A DNA stretch of 45,051 nucleotides from an uncultured Bacteroidales bacterium. Its GTDB lineage: Bacteria; Bacteroidota; Bacteroidia; Bacteroidales; Lentimicrobiaceae. A program made the position numbers and the translations under genes. Location: NCBI GenBank assembly GCA_937894795.1, contig CALCQV010000110.1, positions 1 through 45,051 on the forward strand, written 5' to 3'. Positions 17,969 to 28,065 of the stretch are shown piece by piece (the first letter of the stretch is position 1; every line of letters starts with the position of its first letter). The notes beneath the pieces are model-generated. The model searched no databases, was not told the origin of the DNA, and was given only the letters and a program-made list of their open reading frames with translations.

Positions 17969-19921
17969 ATGAAACGAACAATATCCTTACTACTTTCAAT
18001 ATGCCTGATATCATTTTCAGCATATTCGCAGGAGCCACCCTCATTGATCCCGCCAACCAATCTGCAGGGAGTAAATCCTGAACAGACTGACTATATCCAC
18101 CTTACATGGATGGCTCCATTTGACAGTTCCACGCCAGATAGTATACCCGAAGGATTATTGGGCTATAATGTATACAGGGACAGTGTAATGATAGGATATG
18201 TAGATGAACCTGCAGTGGAGTATTATGATCTGGATGTCCCCTGGCAATTGTTGAAGTACTGGGTGTCGGCAGTATATGACCTTACTTACTATGGTTACCC
18301 CGGAGAAACCGGTGAATCTGACTGGGAGGGCCCTGTTGTTATTGATTTGACAGGTAATATTTGTCCGCTACCATTTATTGAAAACTTCACAACCGGACTA
18401 TTTGAAACCAATCAGTGGATTGCTGATGGATCAAACTGGAAGATTGCAGGGCAAACAGGCAACCCGGCACCCTCTGCAGAGTTCAGCAACATGCCACCTC
18501 AAACAAATTATACCTATTCATTGACAAGTGAAGATCTCAGGGGAACAGACTTTATTGCAGGACAGATATTCCTGGATTATGATTTAAAGCTGGATGACAA
18601 TACAGCAACCGGACAGGAGAAATTACTGGTTGAAGTTTATAATGGTTCGGTCTGGACCATAATAAGCACAGTCACTGCCAATGGAGACAAAGATTGGGAA
18701 TTACAGCATGTGGATATTACGGATGCAGCTAAAGGCCATTTGTTTAAAATACGATTTACCGCTACTGGCATCAATTCAACTGATATTATTAATTGGCAGA
18801 TTGATAATATACATGTTTATAGGGAATGTGCCGCACCATTGGATTTACAGGCATCACAACCATCGCCGGGCATCAATTATAATGTTCAACTAGAGTGGGA
18901 TGCGCCAAATAATCCTGATCCAGGGCCCTGGGTATGGATGAACTGGGATGATGGAGTTAATTATGGAGCAGTACAACCGGTAGAATTTCTCATAGCTGCA
19001 ATAAGATTTACACCTGAACAATTGGATTATTATGCTGGCGGTGATCTTACTACAATCAGGATTTTTATCAATGATCCGGCCACTGCCATTTCGCTAAAAG
19101 TTTGGACTGGTGCTAATGCCGCAACACTCATAGTTGATCAACCGGTTATTAATTATCTGCCCTATCAGTGGAATGAATTTACCCTATATTCACCTGTGCA
19201 CATAACAGCATTTGATGAAATATGGATTGGTTATAGCGTATTAAATCAAGGATTATCAGGACATTCGGCGGGCATAGATGCAGGCCCTGCATTAAGTGGT
19301 TTTGGCGATATGATCAGTTTTAATGGCTCAACATGGCAATCAATGTCGCAAAATATGGGTATTGGCAGTAATTGGAATATTCAGGGAGGAGTGGAATTTG
19401 ATAAAAAAAGAAACCATCGGGTTAATACTGGTTGGATTGGTTGCATGAAAAATATTAATACAGCAGCCAAACGTGGGATTTATGGTTATAACATCTTTCG
19501 TGATAATCAGTTAATAGCAGCTACTACGGAAACCTCTTATCTTGATAATGATTCAATATTGAACCAGCCGGGAGAACTATTTTGCTATAAAGTGACTGCA
19601 CTATATGATGATTGTGTGTCAGAATTCAGCAATGAAGATTGTGTAATGGTTGTCCCGGTAAATGTGGAGGTAATCAAACCGACATCGGTGGAAATTTACC
19701 CTAATCCGGCAAAAGATATGGTGACAATAAGAGTTGCACCCGATATTGAGGAATTCAGGGTGTTTGATATTCTGGGCAATGAACTGGTTTCACATAAAGT
19801 AAATCAAGGCAGGCAGTCTATCCCATTGAATATAAGCAATTATACGAACGGAGTTTATCCTGTACTCTTCATAAAAGATTCAGGGAAGAATTTAACCAAG
19901 AAGTTCGTTGTGTTTCATTAA
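17969..19921 (+). CDS. T9SS-exported adhesin-like protein with fibronectin III and jelly-roll domains
   Basis: A 650-residue exported protein with signal peptide 1-20. Domains in order: an FN3 domain (about 25-110, 'PTNLQGVNPEQTDYIHLTW'), a MAM/cleaved-adhesin-like jelly roll (about 112-285, ending 'INWQIDNIHVYREC'), an FN3-like strand region interrupted by a beta domain (about 290-470), a second FN3 (about 485-565) and a T9SS type A tail opening 'VEIYPNPAKDM' (about 572-650). No catalytic motif is visible. The cleaved-adhesin fold is the same type found in the haemagglutinin regions of gingipains. I infer surface binding to host or polymer, without a known ligand. It converges on the response regulator gene at 20147. 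Confidence 0.85.
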   Translation: MKRTISLLLSICLISFSAYSQEPPSLIPPTNLQGVNPEQTDYIHLTWMAPFDSSTPDSIPEGLLGYNVYRDSVMIGYVDEPAVEYYDLDVPWQLLKYWVSAVYDLTYYGYPGETGESDWEGPVVIDLTGNICPLPFIENFTTGLFETNQWIADGSNWKIAGQTGNPAPSAEFSNMPPQTNYTYSLTSEDLRGTDFIAGQIFLDYDLKLDDNTATGQEKLLVEVYNGSVWTIISTVTANGDKDWELQHVDITDAAKGHLFKIRFTATGINSTDIINWQIDNIHVYRECAAPLDLQASQPSPGINYNVQLEWDAPNNPDPGPWVWMNWDDGVNYGAVQPVEFLIAAIRFTPEQLDYYAGGDLTTIRIFINDPATAISLKVWTGANAATLIVDQPVINYLPYQWNEFTLYSPVHITAFDEIWIGYSVLNQGLSGHSAGIDAGPALSGFGDMISFNGSTWQSMSQNMGIGSNWNIQGGVEFDKKRNHRVNTGWIGCMKNINTAAKRGIYGYNIFRDNQLIAATTETSYLDNDSILNQPGELFCYKVTALYDDCVSEFSNEDCVMVVPVNVEVIKPTSVEIYPNPAKDMVTIRVAPDIEEFRVFDILGNELVSHKVNQGRQSIPLNISNYTNGVYPVLFIKDSGKNLTKKFVVFH

Positions 19922-19953
19922 TAGATTAGAATAGGAAGTCAGGATGATAAAGG

Positions 19954-20014
19954 ACAGGTATACAGCAAATCAAAGATTCAAATAGATCTTTGGAATAAAC
20001 ATTATCATACCTGT
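19954..20014. terminator. Possible nested hairpin between convergent genes
   Basis: ACAGGTAT (19954-19961) pairs with ATACCTGT (20007-20014), enclosing CAAAGAT (19971-19977) and ATCTTTG (19986-19992). It sits between two convergent genes, but there is no T-run. Confidence 0.3.
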
Positions 20015-20146
20015 ATGCATAGAGGGAGATGGCAAGAGAATGATATTAGCCATGTTGCCTAAGCTTCACCTGCCAGTGACCATAATAGCCTGGTCATTAA
20101 AAGATAACCGGTTTAAAAGAAGCATTTACCTATTCTGAAAAGTCCT

Positions 20147-21529
20147 TTACGACTGTTCTTTCACAACCTTAATGTTGTATTTCTTCATGCGGCGTATCAG
20201 TGAATCACGTGATATACCCAACATGCGTGCAGTTAGTATCTGGTTATAGCCACATTCATTAAGAGCATGAAGGATGAGATTCTGTTCCTGCTCTTCAAGA
20301 TTCAGGGCCACAGGTGTATTGCTTTTGTTCTTTCCGGCCGGCAGGAGCTGGAAGTCGAGAGTACTTAGCGTTGAGGTATTGCAGAAAATCATGGCACGTT
20401 CAATCATATTGCGCAATTCACGCACATTTCCGGTAAAGCTATACTGAGAAAGAGCTTCCACAAGCTGAGCGTTGATTTTGGGGACTGGTTTTTTAAGTCG
20501 TTCAGCAAAATATGTCACAAAGTACCTTAAAAGAGGTTCAATGTCTTCCGGGCGTTCACGTAAGGGAGGAATATTAATAGTGATAGTGTTGAGCCGGTGG
20601 AAAAGATCAAGTCTGAACTCTTTGTTGGTAATCAATTGCTCAACATTATGATTTGTGGCTGAAATGATCCTGAAATCCACCTGGATCTCTTCAGTACCGC
20701 CAACACGCTTGATTTTCTTCTCTTCAATAGCTCTAAGCAGTTTAGCTTGAAGGGCAAAGGGCATATCGGCAATTTCATCTAGGAAAAGGGTGCCGGAATT
20801 AGCTACTTCGAAGTAACCTTTTTTATCAGAGACTGCGCCGGTAAAACTACCTTTAACATGGCCAAAGAATTCACTTTCAAGAAGTGAGTCGGTTACGGCA
20901 CTACTATTGACCGGAACAAAGGGATTATGTTTCTGATCACTGGCAAAGTGAATGATTCTGGCAATAATCTCCTTGCCGGTACCACTTTCACCGGTAATAA
21001 GCACATTTGTATTATTGTATTTGGCAGCAGTGCTGGCAAGGTTCAATACTTGTTTAATCGCATTGCTTTCACCAATGAAATTACGATCAATTAAACGCTC
21101 CAATTCTGCAGAAATAAGAGAATTTCTATTCTCCATTTCTTTGAACTGATGGTACATTCTCAGGTATTTCTCAGTTCTTTCAATTGCCAGCTGAATATCA
21201 ATATGACGGAAGGGCTTGCGGAGGTAGTCAATGGCTCCTTCACGCAGAGCTTCAATAACTGTATCTATGTCGCCGTGACCTGAAATGATTATGACTTCCA
21301 TTGATGGATACATTTTCCTGACTTGCTTTAGAATGTCAATGCCGCTCATTCCGGGTAGGCGAACATCGAGAATGAGAAGATCATAAGGCCTCCTGCGAAG
21401 ACTGGCAAATCCATCACCCGGAGTTGCTGCAGTATATACTTCAAAGTCACGCAGCTGAAGATATTCCTGTAATTCAAGTGCAAAATCAGTTTCATCATCA
21501 AGTATCAGAACCGATAGTTTTTTATTCAT
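20147..21529 (-). CDS. Sigma-54-dependent response regulator (NtrC/AtoC family)
   Basis: A 460-residue cytoplasmic transcription activator. Receiver domain 1-120: acidic pocket D11/D12, phospho-acceptor D55 in 'LLILDVRLPG', K105. The AAA+ domain (about 150-385) has Walker A 'GESGTGKE' (180-187), the sigma-54 contact loop 'GSFTGA' (227-232), Walker B 'TLFLDE' and an arginine-finger region 'RLDLFHRLNTI'. A Fis-type helix-turn-helix lies at about 418-455. The GAFTGA loop has Ser at the second position, a tolerated change. It is 123 bp downstream of the histidine kinase gene on the same strand, so the two likely form a two-component system. The targets are unknown; genes with -24/-12 promoters would be candidates. 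Confidence 0.95.
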   Translation of the reverse strand: MNKKLSVLILDDETDFALELQEYLQLRDFEVYTAATPGDGFASLRRRPYDLLILDVRLPGMSGIDILKQVRKMYPSMEVIIISGHGDIDTVIEALREGAIDYLRKPFRHIDIQLAIERTEKYLRMYHQFKEMENRNSLISAELERLIDRNFIGESNAIKQVLNLASTAAKYNNTNVLITGESGTGKEIIARIIHFASDQKHNPFVPVNSSAVTDSLLESEFFGHVKGSFTGAVSDKKGYFEVANSGTLFLDEIADMPFALQAKLLRAIEEKKIKRVGGTEEIQVDFRIISATNHNVEQLITNKEFRLDLFHRLNTITINIPPLRERPEDIEPLLRYFVTYFAERLKKPVPKINAQLVEALSQYSFTGNVRELRNMIERAMIFCNTSTLSTLDFQLLPAGKNKSNTPVALNLEEQEQNLILHALNECGYNQILTARMLGISRDSLIRRMKKYNIKVVKEQS

Positions 21530-21652
21530 TTTTCTACAGTTTGGTCAGGTTGGCACCGTATTAAAAATAGATATTCTGATTAATAAAATAAAAGTAACAA
21601 TAGTTGCTGAGAGACAATAGGCTTCGCAGCATATTGATAAAACTCAAATTGA

Positions 21653-23815
21653 TTATAAAGGTACATTGATCTTAACAGGTATTTCAATTTTTACTGTAGT
21701 CCCATTGCCGGGGACACTGCTGAACGAAAGCTTTCCATTGTGTTCGTTAACAATCTTTTGCGATATAGCGAGTCCAAGTCCGGTACCCATGCCGGGTGCT
21801 TTACCGGTAACAAAGGGTTTGGTAATGTGCTTTAATTGCTCAGGAGTTATCCCCATACCATTATCAGTGATAGTAAGGATTAGATTATTATTGTCAATGG
21901 AAGCATTAAGGTTCAGTACCGGCTGATAGTCAATTTGGTTGCATTGTTTCTTTTCTTCCATTGTATCACGTGCATTAGAGAAAAGATTCAGGAGTACCTG
22001 TTCAATTTTATAGGTATTACCATGAATGAATGCATTTTCGGTGCTCTTTTCAATACTTTTCTGCACATCAATTCCATGATTCTTAAGCTGTTCAGTATAG
22101 AGTGACAAGGCATTGTTTAGCGGTTCAATTACAGGGAATGAGGAGAGCATAACATCGTCATTACCCCTTGCGAAGTTTCGAACATGATCAATAATATTTC
22201 TCATTCGGTGTATGCTGTCAAATATTTTATTTGATTTCTCCTTGATATATGCCTTGTCGGCTTTATTACTATCAAGTGCCTGAAAAAGGTTGTCAATACC
22301 AAATGAAATAGTATTAAGAGGTTGATTAATCTCGTGCGCAATACCGGTGGCCATTTCTCCAATTGCCACCATTCTTTCCGTTTGGATTATATGTTTCTCT
22401 AGTTCTCTTTCTTTTGTGATATCCGTACAGAAAATCAAATACTGCTTAGCGGGCAACTTTACGCTTTCCGCTTTGATAAGCATGCGCTTATCATTAGCTG
22501 TAATAGTAAACTCACACCGTGACAGCTTACCATTCAAAAGTTTGTTTTTAACCGGATTATGGCCAGTAACATCCTGTTTATTAAGGATGTTTAAGATATT
22601 TAAATGGTTCTTATCACGAATGATATCTCCGAATATTTGCACAAATGCCTGATTATACTCCAGGATATCACCGGTAGCAGTAGTGACAACAATTCCTTCG
22701 GGTGCATTTTCAATATAGCTTCTATACCGTTGTTCGCTTGCAATGAGATCCTGGCGTGTTTGATTTCTTTCAAGGGCATTACCGGTAATGGTTCCAAACA
22801 CTGAAAGTGCATTCAACTCAGATGCCTCCCATGAAGAGATTCCATTACAGGTATGAATAATAAGATGTCCAAATTGTTTTTCACCTGATGCAACATTAAT
22901 AGCAACGGTGGCTATAGAGTTCTTTTGAGTTTCATTTTGATATGGGAGAATCCAGGGGCCTTCGAGATCATCATAATTAATGAGAATAACAGCTTCGAGA
23001 TGCTCACTAAAAGCTTTGACAAGTTTTTGTTTTAGGCCGGCAGGCAATTTTGACGAGTTGTTGAATGCAGGGACACCTTCTTTGTAACCAATGACGGGGC
23101 TTTTATCAGCCGGGAGGAAAGTGGCTGAAGATGATCCGCAAACATTGGCTATATCCCTAAGCATAAAATGAATAGAGTTGTTTAGTTCGAAATTGCCTGC
23201 GAATCTTGCTGAAGCCAGGGATACTGCTTTTTGCAGCTGGAGCCTTAATTTTAATATTTCCTGACTTGAACGATACCGGTCGTTACTTTCCTGCAGCACA
23301 ATACTCTGATGCTGGATCTCCTGTCTTTGATTGTATAATTGCAGAAATACCCTTACTTTGCTTAAGAGTATTTCATGATGGTAAGGCTTTGAGATATAGT
23401 CAACAGCTCCGGAGCGATAGCCCTGTGAAACGCTGAATTCGTCAAATAAAATAGCAGAAATAAAAATGATCGGCGTTATACTGTTCAGGTGTTGCTTTCT
23501 AATATGTGTTGCCAATTCAAACCCATTCATTACCGGCATCGACACATCAAGAATAATCAACGCATATTCTGTCTTTTCTGTTAACTCCAATGCTTCCTGA
23601 CCACTGGTAGCTCGATGAATTTTAGCTTGTTCCTTGCGAAGGGCAGTTTCAAGTAATATGAGGTTAACTTCTATGTCATCAACAATTAGAATATTCGGTA
23701 ATGAGGGTATCATGTTCAATTTCTTTTCAAGGGACCTGTAAATACGGGCTCTAAAAATAGTGTTATTTTTTATTAATACCTGTTGTTTATTGTCCTTTTT
23801 GGATTTTACATACAT
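21653..23815 (-). CDS. Soluble hybrid sensor histidine kinase (Rec-GAF-PAS-HisKA-HATPase)
   Basis: A 720-residue kinase without transmembrane segments. Receiver domain 38-160 with D90 in 'LIILDVSMPV' and K143; coiled linker 165-200; GAF-like domain 200-350; PAS domain 355-470; HisKA with H494 in 'GIAHEINQPLN'; HATPase with N box 'LFSNARDTM', G1 'DNGMGIT' and G2 'GMGTGLGLA'. The receiver at the N terminus suggests it is itself controlled by an upstream kinase. The start is uncertain: residues 1-34 are basic and unlike a domain, and Met35 (codon at 23711-23713) directly precedes 'PSLPNILIVDD', the usual start of a receiver. I would favour Met35, but keep the longer frame here. Its likely partner is the sigma-54 regulator encoded 123 bp downstream. 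Confidence 0.9.
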   Translation of the reverse strand: MYVKSKKDNKQQVLIKNNTIFRARIYRSLEKKLNMIPSLPNILIVDDIEVNLILLETALRKEQAKIHRATSGQEALELTEKTEYALIILDVSMPVMNGFELATHIRKQHLNSITPIIFISAILFDEFSVSQGYRSGAVDYISKPYHHEILLSKVRVFLQLYNQRQEIQHQSIVLQESNDRYRSSQEILKLRLQLQKAVSLASARFAGNFELNNSIHFMLRDIANVCGSSSATFLPADKSPVIGYKEGVPAFNNSSKLPAGLKQKLVKAFSEHLEAVILINYDDLEGPWILPYQNETQKNSIATVAINVASGEKQFGHLIIHTCNGISSWEASELNALSVFGTITGNALERNQTRQDLIASEQRYRSYIENAPEGIVVTTATGDILEYNQAFVQIFGDIIRDKNHLNILNILNKQDVTGHNPVKNKLLNGKLSRCEFTITANDKRMLIKAESVKLPAKQYLIFCTDITKERELEKHIIQTERMVAIGEMATGIAHEINQPLNTISFGIDNLFQALDSNKADKAYIKEKSNKIFDSIHRMRNIIDHVRNFARGNDDVMLSSFPVIEPLNNALSLYTEQLKNHGIDVQKSIEKSTENAFIHGNTYKIEQVLLNLFSNARDTMEEKKQCNQIDYQPVLNLNASIDNNNLILTITDNGMGITPEQLKHITKPFVTGKAPGMGTGLGLAISQKIVNEHNGKLSFSSVPGNGTTVKIEIPVKINVPL

Positions 23816-23907
23816 TAATCTCAGAAACGGGCAAAAGTCACTCCCAAATGCTCATTAATGCTATAAAGTAAAGCAGATGGGTAATAGAAATGCATTAGTT
23901 ATAAATA

Positions 23908-23941
23908 AAAAAGAGACAGGTTCAAATCCTGTCTCTTTTTT
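23908..23941. terminator. Strong Rho-independent terminator
   Basis: AAGAGACAGG and CCTGTCTCTT form a near-perfect stem flanked by A- and T-runs, so it can work in both directions. It lies about 70 bp after the stop of the C25 gene at 24012 and before the kinase gene. Confidence 0.85.
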
Positions 23942-24011
23942 ATCTGTGCATTCAAAATGACCTGTATTTAGTCGTAGTTTAAATATACAGTTAAATTTTA
24001 GTTACTAAACA

Positions 24012-27000
24012 TTATTTAACCATCAGTTTTTGAACTGAGCTTCCGTTGTTAGTTTCTATTTTAACAAAGTATACACCACTGCTTAGGTTTGAAACATTGA
24101 AACTTTCAACCTGTGCAGCCTGGCTGATATTGATAACTTTACTGAAAAGCTCTCCGCCCAATGAATTTAGTATCCTGACAGTTGCATTTCCCTTCAGGGT
24201 TTCACTGAAAAGAATGTTAAATTCACCGGTATTGGGGTTAGGATATAAGGTAAATGTGCTTGAAAGACTTTCAGGTATAGCAAGGCAAGCTTCTACGGTA
24301 ACTGTTGCAGATGCTTCGGTTGAACATCCATTAGCATCAGTCACGGTAACAGTATATGAGCTTTGGTTGCCTGATCCAATCTGTTCCCCACTAACCTGGA
24401 TAGTTTCTGTGTTAGCACCGGTTGACCACAAGTATGATGAGTAACCAGAATTTGCTTTTAGTTCAAATGCATGGTTAACGCATATTGTAGTGTCTTCTTG
24501 AAGCCCTACTACAGGTGATTGTATAGAAACATTGAATTCCAGGGTTGTTGCGCATAAGTTAACACTATTGGTTTCCGTAACAGAAACAATACCTGAACCA
24601 TTTTCACCCCAGTTTACGAGTAATTCATTTGTGTTATTGCCTGATGAAATTACACCACCTTCAACCTGCCAGGAATATGCATTTCCTTCATTTAAAGGAG
24701 TTGAGTAAAGAACTTCAGTGCTATTGGCACAAACAGATTCATCACCTGCAACAATTGGAGCGGGTGCAGGATTGAGTGTTACTTCGTATGAAGCGCTGGC
24801 GGTACAACCAAATTCATTAGTCTCATCTAAAGTAACAAGTGCAGCACCTGATTCATTCCATGTAACTGTTACTTCATTTTCATTGGCGGCTGATGTAATT
24901 GTTCCACCTATGACTTCCCATTGGTATGTGTTTGAATTGCTGCCGGTAGTATAAACCAAGCCTGTTTGGTTTTGACATGCTTCAGCTGGCCCAGTCACAT
25001 TAACCACAGGTTTTGGGTTAATTGAAATAGGTACTGTAGCTGTGTGAACTTCACAGATATCATTGCTAACATTTAAGGTCAATACTACATTACCTGCTAA
25101 AATATCCTCGGCACTGGGGGTATAACGTGTGCTTAATGAATTTATATCATTAAACATACCAGTACCGTTAGATGACCAATAAAGTTGAGTGTAATTTGAA
25201 GCAGTAGCTTCGCTTGTTGCATAAGTATCACCTTCACAAATACTTGCATCATTTCCTGCAAAAGCTACAGGAACAGGGGCAAGAGTGAGAGTCATATAGT
25301 CGGTTGAATCAGGAATAGAAGGTTTGCTTGCAGTAAGGGATAAGATTACTGAACCGGCGCTGATATCTTCAGCACTTGGAGTGTAAACAGGATTAATGAT
25401 GGTGGCATCATCAAATACACCTGTACCACTGGTTTCCCAAATTAAAGACTGATAGTTAACAGCATTTCCGTTAAGTTGAGCTGATTGATCAGCACATACT
25501 GAAATGTCTTCACCGGCATAAGCAGAAGTTACATCAGGAACAACTGTGATGTAACCCTCATATCTGTTGCAGTTTGGTTTGGTGATAGTAACTTTTAATT
25601 GAGTGCCAACCAATTGTGCAGGTATGGTTAGCTCAACGGTAGTATTCATTCCGGTTGATGCGGTAGCAAGGATACTTCCATAAACTGAAACGCAGATTTT
25701 TGCATTTGCTGCAGTTGAAATAGTGATGGTTGTATCACTTTCAAAAATAGTAGGTTCATAGTTTGCTGCGATATTCTGAGGCACTTCGGTACAAATGCGA
25801 ATAAAAGCATCACCATGACTGTGGAATAGGTTATAAGTAACTTCTTTATTACCGGTATTATATGGCCAGCTTGACTGTTGCAGGAAGTACTTTCCGGCAG
25901 CATGAGCAAAAGCAGGCAATACACCACGTGAAGCAGGAGTTGATCCGTATTGTGGCATAAACTGAGGCCACATGTTGTCCATCATACCCCATACATATGT
26001 GTCGTTTACGAAAGAGTAGGATGTTTCTGAAGCAGCTGTTAACCCAAGAGCTCCGGCAGGTTGACCATTATAAGTGTGACGATGGAATTTTTCTGTAAAA
26101 CACTCATTTGAATAGTTGTATTTTCCGGTCAGGCAGTTCATTGACATCACCCAGGTGAGATCAGTGTTTGTTAATCCATTGATATTGCCGTTTGAATAGG
26201 CAGGCTCTCCCCATAAAGTTTCTCCTCCATGGTCACGATGCATAAGCATAAAGGCTCCTGAATTGATAGCATTGTTGATCATTGTAGCATTACCACCTGA
26301 CCAACCTCCAAGTTCAGTTGGTGAGGCAGGTATATAACCTAAGCCATTAGGACCAAATACTCCAAGCACTGTTGATGTATTTTGTGCTGTTGACCATGTG
26401 TTTGTTGAACCTTGATATATTTCGTTAATACGTACTGGTGTTTTACCTAAGGAGTTTTTCCAGAAACCGCCTACAACTTCTGAGCAGATCTGAAACCAAC
26501 GTTCTGTTTGCCATCCTAATGCAGTAACAGGATTTGCATAGAAGCCAGGATTTGTTGGAGGATTTCTTTCATATTTAATGAATCTACTAACCATTGATTC
26601 CAGCTGAGCTGCATTATTTGCAGTGATTCTTGCAAATACCATTTCTGGCATGTGGTCTCCATTTACGTCTGCATACATATTGTCAGAAACACAATAGTTA
26701 TCGTAGATTGGAGAGATGATGGAATTAGTATTCGCAGCAGCAGGTCCATAATCAGCTAATAATAAAACAGCAGTAGGGGGTATGTCCCATGTGTTGTATG
26801 CATTATTAAAATAATTTTCAAGAGTTACTGCATTAACATTGGTCCCGATTTCTGATAATTTAACCACACCTGTATAAATACCTTCCTCATTGCGGAAATT
26901 CTTAATGGAGTCAGCCCATTGACTGAAGACCGGATCATTTGGAACGACTATAAGGTAGTCATATCCTACTGAACGGCTCTTGTTGGAGGCCTGCTTATCG

Positions 27001-27722
27001 TAGTCTATAACAGGTAAGCTTGAGTAATTAAAAATAACATCTTCAAGAATCTGATCCCAATAAGGATTTCTGTATTTCGAGTCCCCAAACTGACGACTGC
27101 CACCTTCAAAGCGAACGTTTACTTCAATATCACGATAAACAATCAGTTCTTTGGTTACAGGGTTATATTGGTATGGCAGAATGTTCAACATACAAACATC
27201 CACTCCTCTGATCTGGGTAAAATTATTAAGAGTTACCGGTTGTGACGGGAAGAACTCGTTTTTACTATAGATCTGTTGGTTCTTTGCATAATGCAATGGC
27301 CCATCCTCTGTATCAAGAGGAATGCGTGGTGCCGGTGCTATTTCAATATTGGTGAATCGCTCAACGCGCACACTTGTTATTTCAAGTATTGGTGTTGCAC
27401 CCTGAGGAATTGCAATATAACGACCGAAGCCCGGTAAGTCAGGATTGCCTTCTTCATTTGGTAGCAATGATTCAGAAAATGAAATTGTTTGCATGGTGGT
27501 ACCATTAACATCCTTATTTTCAAATGCAAAGGATTGCAGTGAAAAGTTAAGGTTAAGACCATCACTTGATTGACCTTTAATGCTTAATCCCTGCTTTCCC
27601 CAGCTATCGCTGTAATGATATTCTGAAGCATAGCTTAAAGATACACTAGTGGTCAGCATTAATGCCACTATTATGTGTATCAGGTTAAAGCCCGGAAAAA
27701 TGTGAAGTAATTGTTTTTTCAT
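24012..27722 (-). CDS. Gingipain-like C25 cysteine protease with multiple Ig-like repeats and T9SS tail
   Basis: A 1236-residue exported C25 peptidase. The signal peptide is long (about 1-32, 'LMLTTSVSLSYAS'). A propeptide-like region runs to about 245, ending in a basic 'NKSRS' stretch. Catalytic domain about 250-640: histidine H498 in 'LMHRDHGGETLW' and C530 in 'VMSMNCLTGKYN'. Two copies of an Ig-like repeat ('TSGTGVFDDAT' and 'SNGTGMFNDIN') follow, then PKD-like domains with the 'Y.W.V.GG.I.S..N.N...V.W' pattern twice, an 'LWSTGANTETI' domain, and a T9SS type A tail with 'YPNPNTGEFN' (about 1155-1236). A -7 box at 27806-27813 and a terminator at 23908-23941 make this a single-gene unit. 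Specificity is not deducible. Confidence 0.92.
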   Translation of the reverse strand: MKKQLLHIFPGFNLIHIIVALMLTTSVSLSYASEYHYSDSWGKQGLSIKGQSSDGLNLNFSLQSFAFENKDVNGTTMQTISFSESLLPNEEGNPDLPGFGRYIAIPQGATPILEITSVRVERFTNIEIAPAPRIPLDTEDGPLHYAKNQQIYSKNEFFPSQPVTLNNFTQIRGVDVCMLNILPYQYNPVTKELIVYRDIEVNVRFEGGSRQFGDSKYRNPYWDQILEDVIFNYSSLPVIDYDKQASNKSRSVGYDYLIVVPNDPVFSQWADSIKNFRNEEGIYTGVVKLSEIGTNVNAVTLENYFNNAYNTWDIPPTAVLLLADYGPAAANTNSIISPIYDNYCVSDNMYADVNGDHMPEMVFARITANNAAQLESMVSRFIKYERNPPTNPGFYANPVTALGWQTERWFQICSEVVGGFWKNSLGKTPVRINEIYQGSTNTWSTAQNTSTVLGVFGPNGLGYIPASPTELGGWSGGNATMINNAINSGAFMLMHRDHGGETLWGEPAYSNGNINGLTNTDLTWVMSMNCLTGKYNYSNECFTEKFHRHTYNGQPAGALGLTAASETSYSFVNDTYVWGMMDNMWPQFMPQYGSTPASRGVLPAFAHAAGKYFLQQSSWPYNTGNKEVTYNLFHSHGDAFIRICTEVPQNIAANYEPTIFESDTTITISTAANAKICVSVYGSILATASTGMNTTVELTIPAQLVGTQLKVTITKPNCNRYEGYITVVPDVTSAYAGEDISVCADQSAQLNGNAVNYQSLIWETSGTGVFDDATIINPVYTPSAEDISAGSVILSLTASKPSIPDSTDYMTLTLAPVPVAFAGNDASICEGDTYATSEATASNYTQLYWSSNGTGMFNDINSLSTRYTPSAEDILAGNVVLTLNVSNDICEVHTATVPISINPKPVVNVTGPAEACQNQTGLVYTTGSNSNTYQWEVIGGTITSAANENEVTVTWNESGAALVTLDETNEFGCTASASYEVTLNPAPAPIVAGDESVCANSTEVLYSTPLNEGNAYSWQVEGGVISSGNNTNELLVNWGENGSGIVSVTETNSVNLCATTLEFNVSIQSPVVGLQEDTTICVNHAFELKANSGYSSYLWSTGANTETIQVSGEQIGSGNQSSYTVTVTDANGCSTEASATVTVEACLAIPESLSSTFTLYPNPNTGEFNILFSETLKGNATVRILNSLGGELFSKVINISQAAQVESFNVSNLSSGVYFVKIETNNGSSVQKLMVK

Positions 27723-27805
27723 AAACGGTTCATTGATTTGTTGTTATAGATGTGCTAATTGAAAACTCCTATGACCGAAATGGATTAAAATTGAAATTCA
27801 ACTCA

Positions 27806-27813
27806 CAAAAATA
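27806..27813 (-). promoter_or_regulatory. -7 box TATTTTTG upstream of the C25 gene
   Basis: Exact TAnnTTTG on the minus strand, 84 bp before the start codon at 27722. No clear -33 TTTG is seen. Confidence 0.4.
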
Positions 27814-27951
27814 AATAAAATTGAATAGGTTATGCTTTTAATTAACCAAAGGCCGTTATTTATAAAAAGTCTAAATAACAAAGCCTTCCTTAAGCTGTTT
27901 CTATAATGAAATCGAGATAAATGGAGGGCTATTTCGGTTTATTTCCAAAAG

Positions 27952-27994
27952 TAAACAACCCGTTTTGAAAGTCTCTTTCAAACCGGGCTGTTTA
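27952..27994 (-). terminator. Rho-independent terminator after the Asp-box propeller gene
   Basis: A stem of about 18 pairs (27952-27970 with 27976-27994; core CCCGTTTTGAAAG with CTTTCAAACCGGG, allowing one mismatch) lies about 70 bp downstream of the stop at 28066. Confidence 0.75.
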
Positions 27995-28065
27995 TTGGCA
28001 GAAAACGAATTCTGCATGAAGACTAAATAAAGATCAGAATGCTGTTGAACTTATTTAAAATTGTT

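Larger units (their letters stand above)
27723..28065. other. Intergenic region with promoter and terminator (343 bp)
   Basis: It holds only the -7 box at 27806-27813 for the C25 gene and the terminator at 27952-27994 for the propeller gene. Nothing else is visible. Confidence 0.6.
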
